A stretch of 64,000 bases of DNA from an uncultured Bacteroidia bacterium (GTDB lineage Bacteria > Bacteroidota > Bacteroidia > NS11-12g > UBA955). Positions within the stretch are counted from its first letter, which is position 1. Each line of letters begins with the position of its first letter. Shown here in pieces: positions 1-8,124 of this stretch. The DNA lies in assembly GCA_943788195.1 (NCBI GenBank), contig CALSPH010000001.1, positions 185,673-249,672 on the forward strand, given 5' to 3'. The notes beneath the pieces were generated by a model that saw only the letters and a program-made list of their open reading frames with translations, was not told the origin of the DNA and did not search any database. The translations under genes were made by a program, and so were the position numbers.

Positions 1-1837
1 CCATTACCCCATAGGTATCTGCCATGAGTTCCCACATTACCGGATGGGCTTTTTTCCTGCGCTCGGGATCTTTGTGGCGCAATATGTATTCACGCATCAT
101 TCCACTCTTTGCAACCCCTGGACGGATAATTGAACTGGCCGCTACCAAACCCAAGTAACTATTTACCTCCAATTTTTTAAGCAACATGCGCATGGCTGGA
201 GACTCTACATAAAAACAACCGATGCACTTGGCCTCACTGACCATTTTATTAATGCGCTTGTCTTCAAGCAATGGCTTTACATGATGAATGTCAACTTCGG
301 GTGCTTCAGGCCGATTGACTTTGATAATACCCAAGGCATCTTTAATCTTTCCAAGCCCTCTTTGCCCTAAAATATCATACTTATATAAGCCCACATCTTC
401 TGCAATATGCATATCAAACTGAGTGGTAGGGAATCCCTTAGGCGGTAAATTGGTAGCTGAAAAATAATGCATCGGCCGTTCTGAAACCAAGACACCCCCG
501 GCATGAATACTTAAATGATTGGGCATCCCATTCAAGTGCTGTGCATATTGATGCACCAGCTTGGCATACTGATCCAAAGCCTGCGGATTATATTTTCCAG
601 AGCTCAATAAATCGATTTCATGCTTGGGCAATCCAAACACTTTCCCCAGTTCACGTACTGCTCCTTTATGCTGAAAAGTATTGTAGGTAGCCAAAAGTGA
701 CACTTGCCCTTCTTTTCCAAATGTATCAAAAATATAACGGGTTACATCTTCTCGATCACGCCATGAAAAATCAATGTCAAAATCAGGAGGATTGGCCCGA
801 TACAAATTCATAAAACGCTCGAAGTATAAATCCAAATCAATGGGGTCCACATCGGTTATACCCAATATGTATGCAATAATGCTATTGGCACCACTCCCTC
901 TGCCCACATGGTAATATCCTTTGTGCTTTGCATAGTTTACTATATCCCAATTAATCAGGAAGAACGGCACATAGTGCTGCTGCTGAATTAAGTCCAGTTC
1001 CTTTTTGATGCGCGCTTCAATTTGGGGGGTCACTTTATCATACCGATAGGGCAACATCTCTTTGCATTTCTGTAAAATCAGAGCGGTGTCTTGTGCTTTA
1101 CTGCCGGTATAGGTTTTTTTATTTTGAGGAGGCCGATTGTCTGAAAAGTCGAAATAGATCTCGCACTCCTCCATTAATTTTTGTGTATTTGATATGAGAA
1201 AAGGATACGCTTCTAGTCTTTGTTTTAGACTATCCAAAGGCATCATAAACTCATCCCCAAATGCTTGGTCATCTACATCCAATTTGCTCAGCAAGGTACT
1301 TTTACCTACCGCACGCAATAGGCGATGCACATTAAAGTCACGCTTGTTTCTAAACGTTACAGCTTGCAGTAAAACAAACTTATTCTGTTGTGCATAGAGG
1401 GTAGAAAAACGAATCTTTTTAAAATCTCTCAGATTTACCCCTACATATTCATAAGGCTTGAGCGTTGTTTTTTCAATGAGCAATAGCTGCTCAAAAGGAT
1501 AAATAAAAACAACATTTTCCAGTTCTGGAGCTAGTTCTGGGAGTTTTTTTTTATGATGCGAATGGTGCGATAAAAAGCCATTCAGTGCCTGAAAACCTTG
1601 GTTGCTTTGCGCAATTCCCACATACAATTGCTGTGCCCCATTTCTAAAATCAATCCCTACGATGGGTTTAATGCCATATTGCGGAGCCAAACGGATGAAA
1701 TTTAAGCAGGCCGAAGTGTTATTGATATCGGTTAAAGCCAATGAGGTATACCCCGCTTCCTGCGCCAGACGCAATAATTCCTTTTCAGAAAAAGTGCCAT
1801 ACCTTAGGCTATAATAGCTGTGATTGTTTAACAACAT
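1..1837 (-). CDS. dnaE: DNA polymerase III alpha subunit-type (second DnaE), partial at left edge
   Basis: Replicative-family polymerase, probably acting in translesion synthesis. The frame is open from ATG at 1837 to the window edge, so about 612 N-terminal residues are visible and the ORF track misses it. The PHP domain opens with NNHSYYSLRYG (residues 4-14). A polymerase loop reads GRGSGANSIIAYILG near residue 315, and the palm acidic motif PPDFDIDFSW lies near residue 350. It starts 9 bases after the dinB stop, so the two are one operon. Dedicated DnaE-like partners next to a Y-family polymerase are known in damage-inducible mutagenesis cassettes; that role here is inferred from context. 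The replicative dnaE presumably lies elsewhere. Confidence 0.9.
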   Translation of the reverse strand, partial: MLLNNHSYYSLRYGTFSEKELLRLAQEAGYTSLALTDINNTSACLNFIRLAPQYGIKPIVGIDFRNGAQQLYVGIAQSNQGFQALNGFLSHHSHHKKKLPELAPELENVVFIYPFEQLLLIEKTTLKPYEYVGVNLRDFKKIRFSTLYAQQNKFVLLQAVTFRNKRDFNVHRLLRAVGKSTLLSKLDVDDQAFGDEFMMPLDSLKQRLEAYPFLISNTQKLMEECEIYFDFSDNRPPQNKKTYTGSKAQDTALILQKCKEMLPYRYDKVTPQIEARIKKELDLIQQQHYVPFFLINWDIVNYAKHKGYYHVGRGSGANSIIAYILGITDVDPIDLDLYFERFMNLYRANPPDFDIDFSWRDREDVTRYIFDTFGKEGQVSLLATYNTFQHKGAVRELGKVFGLPKHEIDLLSSGKYNPQALDQYAKLVHQYAQHLNGMPNHLSIHAGGVLVSERPMHYFSATNLPPKGFPTTQFDMHIAEDVGLYKYDILGQRGLGKIKDALGIIKVNRPEAPEVDIHHVKPLLEDKRINKMVSEAKCIGCFYVESPAMRMLLKKLEVNSYLGLVAASSIIRPGVAKSGMMREYILRHKDPERRKKAHPVMWELMADTYGVM

Positions 1838-1846
1838 CCGCTTCGA

Positions 1847-2428
1847 TTACTGTGTTCGATGTGCTAAAACCGTGGGCGGTTCGCCATTAAATGGGTTAAA
1901 ACTATCTCCAATGGTTTTGGCACCAAAGGTGTTTGCACGAATAACACTTCGACTCCCATATCGGTTGCGCAATACATCCATGGCTTGGTAGAGGTTGGCC
2001 GTTTTTACCGTATCATCAAATAAATTAATCTGATAATTTCCGCCCGCCAAAGCACTGAACCGAACGCCTACTAAGCGTACTAAAAGGCGTTTGTCATACA
2101 GGCGATCAAAAATTTCCATCACTTTAGGCGTAAGCAAATGATCTGCTGCGGTATAGGGTATTTTTACCTGCTTGGTATAAGTATTAAAATCGGAATAACG
2201 CAGCTTAACCGTTATGCAAGAGGTGAGTTTATTTCCCTTTCTAAGCAAATAAGCCAGGTTATCTGACATGGCTGCTATGGATGTTTTTAACTTGGCAATA
2301 TCCGTAGTGTCTTTCCCAAACGTACGTTCATTGGAAATGGACTTCCGCTCATGGTATTGAATGATTGGGCTGTTATCGATTCCATTGGCCTTGTTCCAGA
2401 TTACTCTGCCGTTTTTTGCCAAATACAC
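1847..2428 (-). CDS. dinB: DNA polymerase IV (DinB), C-terminal part after frameshift
   Basis: Carries the rest of the Y-family polymerase: the end of the thumb followed by the little-finger domain (for example KLTSCITVKLRYSDF and VRLVGVRFSAL). The ORF-track start at 2428 is an internal Met in a region overlapping the N-terminal ORF, not a real initiation site. Removing one A from the A6 run near 2412-2417 joins the two into a protein of about 400 residues, normal for DinB. Its stop lies 9 bases before the dnaE start. Confidence 0.82.
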   Translation of the reverse strand: MYLAKNGRVIWNKANGIDNSPIIQYHERKSISNERTFGKDTTDIAKLKTSIAAMSDNLAYLLRKGNKLTSCITVKLRYSDFNTYTKQVKIPYTAADHLLTPKVMEIFDRLYDKRLLVRLVGVRFSALAGGNYQINLFDDTVKTANLYQAMDVLRNRYGSRSVIRANTFGAKTIGDSFNPFNGEPPTVLAHRTQ

Positions 2429-3062
2429 TTTCTACCACCTCTACAGGCATTTCTTGTAGGGTAAGCACCTTCTTTATTCCAAGATTGCAAAACTTTTGGA
2501 AGGTTTTATCCCCTATCATGGGAATTTTTTTAATAGATAATGGTGCTAAAAAGGGTTTTTCTAAACCCCGATCAATTTTGATCTGATTCGCAGGTTTTGC
2601 CTCATTGGTGGCTACTTTAGACACCGTTTTGTTCCCCGATAAGCCAAAGGAAATAGGCAGGCCCGTTTCTTTGGTGATTCGTTTGCGCAGCTCAGAAGCA
2701 TGTTTGTAGCAGCCAAAAAACTGATCCATCCCAGAAAGGTCTGCATAAAACTCATCCACACTGGCTTTTTCTAAAATGGGCACCGACTCCTGCAAAATCT
2801 CCGTTACCATTTTTGAGAACTTGGTATAGGTGCCTGCATTCCCTTTAATGACTAAAGCCTCTGGACAAAGCTGCCGTGCCATTTTCATAGGCATGCCAGA
2901 GTGTACCCCAAATAGCCGTGTTTCATAACTCGCTGCAGAAACCACTCCTCGATCTCCGGTACCGCCAACCAGGATAGGCAGGCCATTTAAACGGCTATCT
3001 AATAAGCGCTCACAGGACACAAAAAATGTGTCTAAATCCATATGTAAAATTGTTCTCTCCAC
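2373..3062 (-). CDS. dinB: DNA polymerase IV (DinB), N-terminal part of a frameshifted gene
   Basis: Y-family translesion polymerase. Residues 1-229 hold the palm and fingers: MDLDTFFVSCE carries the first metal ligands, YETRLFGVHSGMP follows, and SVDEFYADLS carries the catalytic acidic pair. Residues after about 218 (KKRQSNLEQG) are out of frame. The correct continuation (KNGRVIWNKA) is in the frame of the 1847-2428 ORF. The break lies in a run of six A on the coding strand, where five would restore the frame. It reads toward dnaE, and its promoter region carries two palindromes matching those before the S24 repressor at 6159. The break may be real, a sequencing error or corrected by slippage. 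Confidence 0.88.
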   Translation of the reverse strand: MERTILHMDLDTFFVSCERLLDSRLNGLPILVGGTGDRGVVSAASYETRLFGVHSGMPMKMARQLCPEALVIKGNAGTYTKFSKMVTEILQESVPILEKASVDEFYADLSGMDQFFGCYKHASELRKRITKETGLPISFGLSGNKTVSKVATNEAKPANQIKIDRGLEKPFLAPLSIKKIPMIGDKTFQKFCNLGIKKVLTLQEMPVEVVESVFGKKRQSNLEQGQWNR

Positions 3063-3102
3063 TATTTTGCTCCATTAAAAAGCTTATTGGGGAGACAAAG
3101 CT

Positions 3103-3136
3103 ATGGAATAATTCCTAATATTTGGAATTATTCCAA
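3103..3136. promoter_or_regulatory. Operator pair upstream of dinB-dnaE
   Basis: Two 15-bp palindromes, ATGGAATAATTCCTA (3103-3117) and TTGGAATTATTCCAA (3122-3136), have centres 19 bp apart. The second is a perfect inverted repeat. The same motif TTGGAWWWATTCCAA, also as a pair with 19-bp centre spacing, precedes the XRE-S24 repressor gene. Inferred to be binding sites of that repressor controlling the mutagenesis cassette; the divergent crp-like gene could share them. Confidence 0.72.
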
Positions 3137-3189
3137 TATATTAAATAAAATATTTTTTATGCGTTATAAACTTAGTAATAAATAGCGGT

Positions 3190-3197
3190 TAATTTTG
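3190..3197 (+). promoter_or_regulatory. Candidate -7 element for the Crp/Fnr regulator
   Basis: TAATTTTG matches the Bacteroidota -7 consensus TAnnTTTG and ends 6 bases before the ATG at 3204. That gives a near-leaderless transcript. No clear -33 TTTG is visible. Confidence 0.35.
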
Positions 3198-3203
3198 TAG
3201 CAC

Positions 3204-3830
3204 ATGAGTCTAGAATCATTTAACTCAATTTTTGAAAAGGAGCTTTTAGAAGAGATGAAAGTGCATGGAAAGTTTATGTCTCTAAAGCAAGGGGATATTA
3301 TTTTGGATGTAGACGAAACAATCCGAATCATTCCTGTTATTTTATCTGGAACCGTCAAAGTTTCTAGAGTAGATGAGCATGGAAATGAACTGTTGCTTTA
3401 TTACGTCTCCCCTCATGAAAGTTGCGCTATGACGTTTACTTGTTGCATGCAGCAAGTTGGAAGCGAGATAAGGGCTGTTGCAGAAGATGATGTGGAGCTT
3501 TTAGGAATCCCAACAGAACGCATGGAGCAATGGATGCGGGTTTACCCAACATGGAACAGCTTTGTAATGAAAACGATTAGAGCAAGATTCAATGAATTGC
3601 TTAAAACAATTGATCAAATTGCATTTCAAAAATTAGACGAGCGGCTGATTCATTACCTGAAGGATAAATCGGCTGCTACAAACACTACATTAATAAACCT
3701 TTCTCACAGTAAAATAGCCATAGACCTTGCGAGTTCACGCGAGGTAATCTCTCGTTTATTAAAGAAATTAGAACAAGATAAAAAGGTTATCCTTTATCGC
3801 AATCAAATAAAGTTACTTCGAGAATTGTGA
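3204..3830 (+). CDS. Crp/Fnr family transcriptional regulator
   Basis: 208 residues: an N-terminal cyclic-nucleotide-binding-type beta barrel (about 20-120), a dimer helix (about 120-150) and a C-terminal winged helix with the typical SSREVISRLLKKLE recognition helix (about 172-190). Three cysteines cluster in the barrel (ESCAMTFTCCMQ). This could be a redox or persulfide sensor, but that is inference. It is followed 75 bases later by persulfide dioxygenase and rhodanese genes on the same strand, so it is probably the local regulator of that sulfur module. It is divergent from dinB. Confidence 0.88.
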   Translation: MSLESFNSIFEKELLEEMKVHGKFMSLKQGDIILDVDETIRIIPVILSGTVKVSRVDEHGNELLLYYVSPHESCAMTFTCCMQQVGSEIRAVAEDDVELLGIPTERMEQWMRVYPTWNSFVMKTIRARFNELLKTIDQIAFQKLDERLIHYLKDKSAATNTTLINLSHSKIAIDLASSREVISRLLKKLEQDKKVILYRNQIKLLREL

Positions 3831-3905
3831 TTTTTGTCACTGTCTAGCTTTTAATAATTACTCATCTTTGTATTGAAGTTAAATTACAAGGATTAAGAAC
3901 TCATT

Positions 3906-4157
3906 ATGAAAGTAGAACAGTTATACACCAGCTGCCTAGCGCAAGGAGCTTATTATATAGAAAGCAATGGAGAAGCAGCAATTATTGACCCATTAAGAGA
4001 GGTGGATCAATACATTCAAATGGCAGCGGATAGAAATGCCCAAATAAAGTACATTTTTGAAACCCATTTTCATGCAGATTTTGTTTCTGGACATGTTGAT
4101 TTATCTAAAAAAAACAGGTGCACCAATTGTTTATGGACCCACGGAAATGAAAACTAG
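3906..4157 (+). CDS. CstB-like MBL-fold persulfide dioxygenase, N-terminal part (frameshifted)
   Basis: The first 70 or so residues of a metallo-beta-lactamase-fold enzyme, with the metal motif THFHADFVSGH near residue 53. The frame is lost at a run of eight A (4107-4114); with seven A it runs into the 4057-5325 ORF. Residues after KK (NRCTNC...) are out of frame. Persulfide dioxygenases oxidise glutathione or other low-molecular-weight persulfides to sulfite with iron and O2. Confidence 0.82.
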   Translation: MKVEQLYTSCLAQGAYYIESNGEAAIIDPLREVDQYIQMAADRNAQIKYIFETHFHADFVSGHVDLSKKNRCTNCLWTHGNEN

Positions 4158-5325
4158 ATTCGAAGCAATTATTGCTGCAGATGGAGATGTTTTTCATATT
4201 GGAAATATTCAATTAAAACTTATTCACACCCCTGGTCATACCATGGAAAGCAGTTGCTATTTGCTGACCAATGAAGAAGGTAAAGAAGAAGCAATATTTA
4301 CCGGAGACACCCTTTTTATTGGAGATGTAGGCCGCCCAGATTTAGCACAGCATGTAGTGGAAGGTTTAACGGAAGAGAAATTAGCTGGACATATGTTTGA
4401 TTCTCTGCGAAATAAAATAATGCCTTTGGGCGATGATTTAATCGTTTATCCTGCACATGGTGCAGGAAGTGCTTGCGGTAAAAACCTCAGTTCAGAAACT
4501 TCTGACACCTTGGGGAATCAAAAGAAAACCAATTATGCGCTAAATCCAGAAATGTCTAAAGAAGCATTTATTAAAGAGCTAACCACTGGTTTGGTGAGCC
4601 CTCCCGGATACTTTCCTAAAAACGTTATGTTAAACATCCAGGGATATGATGAAATAGATGATGTTTTGAAGAAAGGTACCAAGGCATTAAGTGTCGAGGA
4701 GTTTGAAGTGTTAACGGAAGAGGATGATATCATGATTTTAGATACCAGAGCACCTGAAGATTTTGCACAACGGTTTATTCCCAACGCGATAAGTATTGGT
4801 ATTGATGGAAACTTTGCCGTATGGGTAGGAACCTTAGTTACAGATATCAATCAGAAAATTATTTTGGTGGTAGATGAGGGAAGGGAAAATGAGGTAGTAA
4901 CTAGATTAGCTAGAGTTGGGTACGACAATGCCATAGGTTATCTAGAAGGCGGAATGGACTCTTGGATTACTTCAGGAAAAACGGTTGCCTCTATTTCAAG
5001 CATCTCAACCCAAGAATTTGCTAAAAGAGCACAAGAGAACGTAAACATACTCGATGTAAGAAAAGAGAGTGAGTATATGTCTGAACACATTGTTGATGCT
5101 GAAAATATGCCCTTAGATTTTGTGTATAATAATTCTCAATCATTACCTCAGCAAGATCCTTACTATGTTCACTGTGCTGGAGGCTATCGATCGATGATCT
5201 TTGCCTCAATTTTACACCAAAAAGGATATCACAATTTAATTAATGTGGAGGGAGGATTTGACGCTATAAAAGCTTCTGGAGACTTTGAGTTGACAGAATA
5301 CGTTTGTCCAACCACGATGCTTTAA
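4057..5325 (+). CDS. CstB-like persulfide dioxygenase-rhodanese, main part
   Basis: After the frameshift this ORF continues the MBL domain (IHTPGHTMESSCY; FTGDTLFIGDVGRPDL; VYPAHGAGSACG, the usual ETHE1-type ligand regions). Two rhodanese domains follow. The first (ILDTRAPEDF...) has no active-site cysteine, reading VVDEGRE where a Cys loop is expected. The second has the active loop VHCAGGYRS. MBL plus pseudo-rhodanese plus rhodanese is the CstB architecture, which couples persulfide oxidation to thiosulfate formation. The joined protein would be about 470 residues. The ORF-track start lies in the wrong-frame overlap; real in-frame sequence begins near 4115. Confidence 0.84.
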   Translation: MKPIFMQILFLDMLIYLKKTGAPIVYGPTEMKTRFEAIIAADGDVFHIGNIQLKLIHTPGHTMESSCYLLTNEEGKEEAIFTGDTLFIGDVGRPDLAQHVVEGLTEEKLAGHMFDSLRNKIMPLGDDLIVYPAHGAGSACGKNLSSETSDTLGNQKKTNYALNPEMSKEAFIKELTTGLVSPPGYFPKNVMLNIQGYDEIDDVLKKGTKALSVEEFEVLTEEDDIMILDTRAPEDFAQRFIPNAISIGIDGNFAVWVGTLVTDINQKIILVVDEGRENEVVTRLARVGYDNAIGYLEGGMDSWITSGKTVASISSISTQEFAKRAQENVNILDVRKESEYMSEHIVDAENMPLDFVYNNSQSLPQQDPYYVHCAGGYRSMIFASILHQKGYHNLINVEGGFDAIKASGDFELTEYVCPTTML

Positions 5326-5328
5326 TGA

Positions 5329-5523
5329 ATGAAGTTAATTTATAAATACAAACTAACTTTAATCGGGGTATTAATTGGCGGTCTAGCTGGATTTGCATAC
5401 TACTACTTTGTAGGTTGTGCGAGTGGTACATGCAGCATCACCTCTAAGCCCCTCAACAGTTCACTTTATGGCGCATTAATGGGTGGGCTTCTATTTACAA
5501 AAACGAAAAACAAATACATATGA
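5329..5523 (+). CDS. DUF6132 family small membrane protein
   Basis: 64 residues with two hydrophobic segments (about 9-27 and 44-57) flanking a conserved VGCASGTCSITSKPLNS stretch, typical of the small Bacteroidota DUF6132 proteins found beside rhodaneses. It starts directly after the dioxygenase stop and overlaps the next rhodanese by 4 bases (ATGA), so it is translationally coupled. Function unknown; a part in membrane sulfur handling is inferred from context and the two cysteines. Confidence 0.82.
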   Translation: MKLIYKYKLTLIGVLIGGLAGFAYYYFVGCASGTCSITSKPLNSSLYGALMGGLLFTKTKNKYI

Positions 5524-5777
5524 AAACAATTATAGATGTTAGAACACCGCAAGAGTTTGTAGGTGGAAATGTAGCAGGGAGTATGAATATCCCTCTGCAA
5601 GAAATTACCGAAAGAGTAGAAGAAATAAAGAAATTACCTCAACCCATCGTTTTGTGCTGTGCTAGTGGAATGCGCAGTGGTCAGGCGGTTGGATTTTTGC
5701 AAAGCAATGGAATATCCTGTGAGAATGGTGGAGGCTGGATGGATGTTAACTTTAAAGCGCAAAATAGCAATGCTTAA
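5520..5777 (+). CDS. Single-domain rhodanese-like sulfurtransferase
   Basis: 85 residues forming one rhodanese domain, with the CH2A-like IIDVRTPQEF start and the active-site loop LCCASGMRS. It overlaps DUF6132 by 4 bases and the next rhodanese by 8. It probably shuttles persulfide sulfur inside the CstB module. It is about 40% alike by eye to the following rhodanese (both have NIPLQ, CCASG and GGGWM), so the two look like a tandem duplication. Confidence 0.87.
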   Translation: MKTIIDVRTPQEFVGGNVAGSMNIPLQEITERVEEIKKLPQPIVLCCASGMRSGQAVGFLQSNGISCENGGGWMDVNFKAQNSNA

Positions 5778-6081
5778 AACAATAAAAAACATGCTTGGAA
5801 TAGGTCCCAAAGTAGATTTCAACGCGTTGAGACAAAATGGAGCTCAAATAATTGATGTGCGAACTAAGGGAGAATTTCAGTCGGGTCACATTAAGGGCTC
5901 TAAAAATATTCCATTGCAAAGTCTCCAACAGGGCATGAAAAAAATCAACCCCAAAAAACCGGTTATTACTTGCTGTGCGAGTGGTGTGCGAAGTGCATCT
6001 GCCAAGCGTATTTTAAAGTCGAATGGCTTCAACGAAGTGTATAATGGTGGTGGCTGGATGAGTTTGAGAAATAAGCTCTAA
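5770..6081 (+). CDS. Single-domain rhodanese-like sulfurtransferase (tandem copy)
   Basis: The ORF track starts this frame at 5659, inside the previous gene. ATG at 5770 gives a 103-residue protein beginning with a short amphipathic lead (MLKTIKNMLGIG) and then a rhodanese domain (IIDVRTKGEFQSGH). The active loop is TCCASGVRS and the end is YNGGGWMSL. It closes the sulfur operon, and the palindrome pair before the S24 repressor follows its stop. Confidence 0.85.
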   Translation: MLKTIKNMLGIGPKVDFNALRQNGAQIIDVRTKGEFQSGHIKGSKNIPLQSLQQGMKKINPKKPVITCCASGVRSASAKRILKSNGFNEVYNGGGWMSLRNKL

Positions 6082-6104
6082 GCAACAAGTCATTTTACAA
6101 CCCA

Positions 6105-6138
6105 TTGGATTAATTCCAATTTGTTGGATATATTCCAA
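6105..6138. promoter_or_regulatory. Operator pair upstream of the LexA-like repressor
   Basis: TTGGATTAATTCCAA (6105-6119) and TTGGATATATTCCAA (6124-6138) are near-perfect palindromes, centres 19 bp apart, 21 bases before the ATG of the XRE-S24 gene. Motif and spacing are the same as at the pair before dinB, which points to autoregulation plus control of the mutagenesis pair. Confidence 0.75.
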
Positions 6139-6158
6139 CTTAACTGTACTTTTGAACA

Positions 6159-6896
6159 ATGGACCATACTCCCATTGAAGCCAAACGACTAAAAACGATT
6201 CGAGAATATTTAGGATTAACTCAAGCTGATTTTGCGCGCCAATTAGGCCTTAGCACTACCGCAGATATTGAGCGAGGAAAAACCCGCATAACCGGAGCAG
6301 TGGTTAAAGAACTGGTAAAGCAATATCAAATAAACCCACTTTGGCTTTACGGAGAGAGTAAACAAAAACACTTGCCCAAAACAGATGTGGCTCCCAAGGT
6401 AATTTCCCTAAATGAAGATCATGGCGAAAACATTGTAATGGTTGGAACCAAAGCTGCTGCAGGTTACGGATTAAATATTGGAGACGTAAACTTTTATCAA
6501 AGTTTACCAGTTTTCACCTTCCCCCTACCTGAATTTAGAAACGCAACATTTAGAGGTTTTCAAATCACAGGAGATAGTATGGTTCCGCTTGTACAACCTA
6601 CAGACTGGGTAATTGCCAAAGCTGTTCCAAACTTAAGTGATGTGATCTCTGGTCAGGTTTATATCGTGGTTGAAGAAGAAAGTGTGCGCTTAAAACAAGT
6701 GAAAATCAATATGGCGCAAACTCAACTTACCTTAGTTTCTCTAAATTTAGACTACCCTCCAGTAGACGTTGAAGCAAAGGATGTGCTTGAACTTTGGGAG
6801 TACCACAGCAAAATCACGACTAAAAGGGAAACAGGACCAGGTTTGGAAACTATTTATCAGGAGTTGCAGGAAATTAAGCAGAAGTTAAAGGCTTGA
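6159..6896 (+). CDS. XRE-S24 LexA-like repressor
   Basis: 245 residues. The N-terminal helix-turn-helix (about 8-62; LGLTQADFARQLGLS) binds DNA. The C-terminal S24 peptidase fold has Ser140 in GDSM and Lys179 in VRLKQV. A candidate self-cleavage site AAAGYG (Ala101-Gly102) is in the expected linker position, as in LexA and phage repressors. A short coiled tail follows. In Flavobacteriia such repressors commonly neighbour dinB-dnaE; here the sulfur module separates them. The matching palindrome pairs support a small DNA-damage regulon, and RecA-stimulated cleavage is inferred. Confidence 0.88.
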   Translation: MDHTPIEAKRLKTIREYLGLTQADFARQLGLSTTADIERGKTRITGAVVKELVKQYQINPLWLYGESKQKHLPKTDVAPKVISLNEDHGENIVMVGTKAAAGYGLNIGDVNFYQSLPVFTFPLPEFRNATFRGFQITGDSMVPLVQPTDWVIAKAVPNLSDVISGQVYIVVEEESVRLKQVKINMAQTQLTLVSLNLDYPPVDVEAKDVLELWEYHSKITTKRETGPGLETIYQELQEIKQKLKA

Positions 6897-6953
6897 TTTT
6901 TTGAATATTGAACAAGGATTAGCGATTTGCAATTTTAGAAGTATAAAGGGAGC

Positions 6954-7316
6954 ATGAATAAGTTTGATCTTGAAGAACGGTTAATTTGTTTCTCAGTCTT
7001 AATCATAGAAATCACTAGGGTTATGTCGAATTGCAAGGCAGGAAATCACCTATCTGGACAGTTGCTTCGTTCCGGAACTTCTGTTTCTTTAAATTATGGC
7101 GAAGCACAAAGCGGAGAATCGAGAAGGGATTTTATTCATAAAATTAAAGTGGTTTTGAAGGAGTTACGCGAATCTCTAGTTTGCTTAAAAATAATTGAAA
7201 GAACAAAGTTGTATAAAAACTTAGCTAGCATAATCAAGGCAAAAAAAGAATGTAATGAACTTATTTCAATCTTTGTTAAAAGTGTTGAAACTGCTCAAAA
7301 AAATTTAAAGAAATAA
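6954..7316 (+). CDS. Four-helix bundle protein (23S rRNA intervening-sequence family)
   Basis: 120 residues, all helical, with the family signature LSGQLLRSGTSVSLNYGEAQSGESRRDFIHK. The family was first named from proteins in 23S rRNA intervening sequences, but stand-alone copies are common in Bacteroidota and their function is unknown. It stands alone between the repressor and an IS6-type element. Confidence 0.85.
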   Translation: MNKFDLEERLICFSVLIIEITRVMSNCKAGNHLSGQLLRSGTSVSLNYGEAQSGESRRDFIHKIKVVLKELRESLVCLKIIERTKLYKNLASIIKAKKECNELISIFVKSVETAQKNLKK

Positions 7317-7323
7317 CTATCTC

Positions 7324-7349
7324 GGTTCTGTCGCATGGTTCTGTCGCAT
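7324..7349 (+). repeat. Left end of the IS6-type element with tandem terminal repeat
   Basis: GGTTCTGTCGCAT occurs twice in a row (7324-7336 and 7337-7349). The first 11 bases are the inverse of the right end at 8114-8124 (CGACAGAACC). One copy is the terminal inverted repeat. The extra copy suggests a nested or repeated transposition event. Confidence 0.75.
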
Positions 7350-8124
7350 TAAATCATTGAGGATTTAAATTTAGCAGAATTCAACTTTCATCAAGCAGCC
7401 AATGACTTAAATGTAGCAAACCAACTTTTCTTTGGATTTGTAAGTTGGTCCTTTCTGATGATGTTTATGATTTCTATTCCTGCAAGTGTTCTCTGAGCGG
7501 ATTCAAATTCTTTGAATCCTGTTGTAATGGCTATTCGACGTTTGATCGTCCGATGATCTTGCTCCACTATGTTATTTAGATACTTGACTCGCCTGGTCTT
7601 TATCTTCTTGAAGGTTAAACTATATCTATTGATAATACGGATAGCTTCAGTATTTGCTCCACTTTTATCAATATTAATCAGTCTTGGTTTTCCATTGTTA
7701 CCTATGGCTTTGTTTAGAAACCTCTGTGCAGAACCCTTCATTCTCCGTTTAGTTAGTAGGAAGTCTACAGTATTTCCTTGCTTGTCTACAGCTCGATATA
7801 AGTATCTGTCTTTACCTGCTACCTTGATGTAGGTTTCGTCCATTCGCCAACTATCACATACCTGTTTCTTCCTCTTGTGCATAGTAGCCTCAATCATTGG
7901 GCTGAACTTAAACACCCACCTTTGAATAGTGGAATGGTCTACTTTAACACCTCGAATTTTTAGTAATTCTTCCACATCTCGATAACTCAATGTGAATCTC
8001 AACTTGAAATAAACCGCTTGAAGAATGATTGCTCTTGGATATCTGTGACGTTTGAACATGAAGGTAATTTTTACATAGCAAACCTAAAGATTTATTACAT
8101 TGCAATAGTTAACGCGACAGAACC
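7337..8124 (-). mobile_element. IS6-family-like insertion sequence
   Basis: A 788-bp element bounded by inverted repeats GGTTCTGTCGC(A/G)TTAA, with one transposase gene on the minus strand. No 8-bp target duplication is seen (left flank ACTATCTC before 7324, right flank CCTACTGA), so adjacent DNA was probably rearranged after insertion. On the right it abuts the C-terminal remnant of a serine recombinase. Confidence 0.8.
7391..8059 (-). CDS. IS6 family (IS26-like) DDE transposase
   Basis: 222 residues: an N-terminal HTH (about 25-50, LSYRDVEELLKIRGVKVDHSTIQRWV) and an RNase-H-like DDE catalytic core with D in WRMDETYIK, D in INIDKSG and E in NNIVEQDHR. Length is normal for the family and the gene looks intact. 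It catalyses replicative transposition and cointegrate formation. It is the only gene in the element. Confidence 0.9.
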   Translation of the reverse strand: MFKRHRYPRAIILQAVYFKLRFTLSYRDVEELLKIRGVKVDHSTIQRWVFKFSPMIEATMHKRKKQVCDSWRMDETYIKVAGKDRYLYRAVDKQGNTVDFLLTKRRMKGSAQRFLNKAIGNNGKPRLINIDKSGANTEAIRIINRYSLTFKKIKTRRVKYLNNIVEQDHRTIKRRIAITTGFKEFESAQRTLAGIEIINIIRKDQLTNPKKSWFATFKSLAA

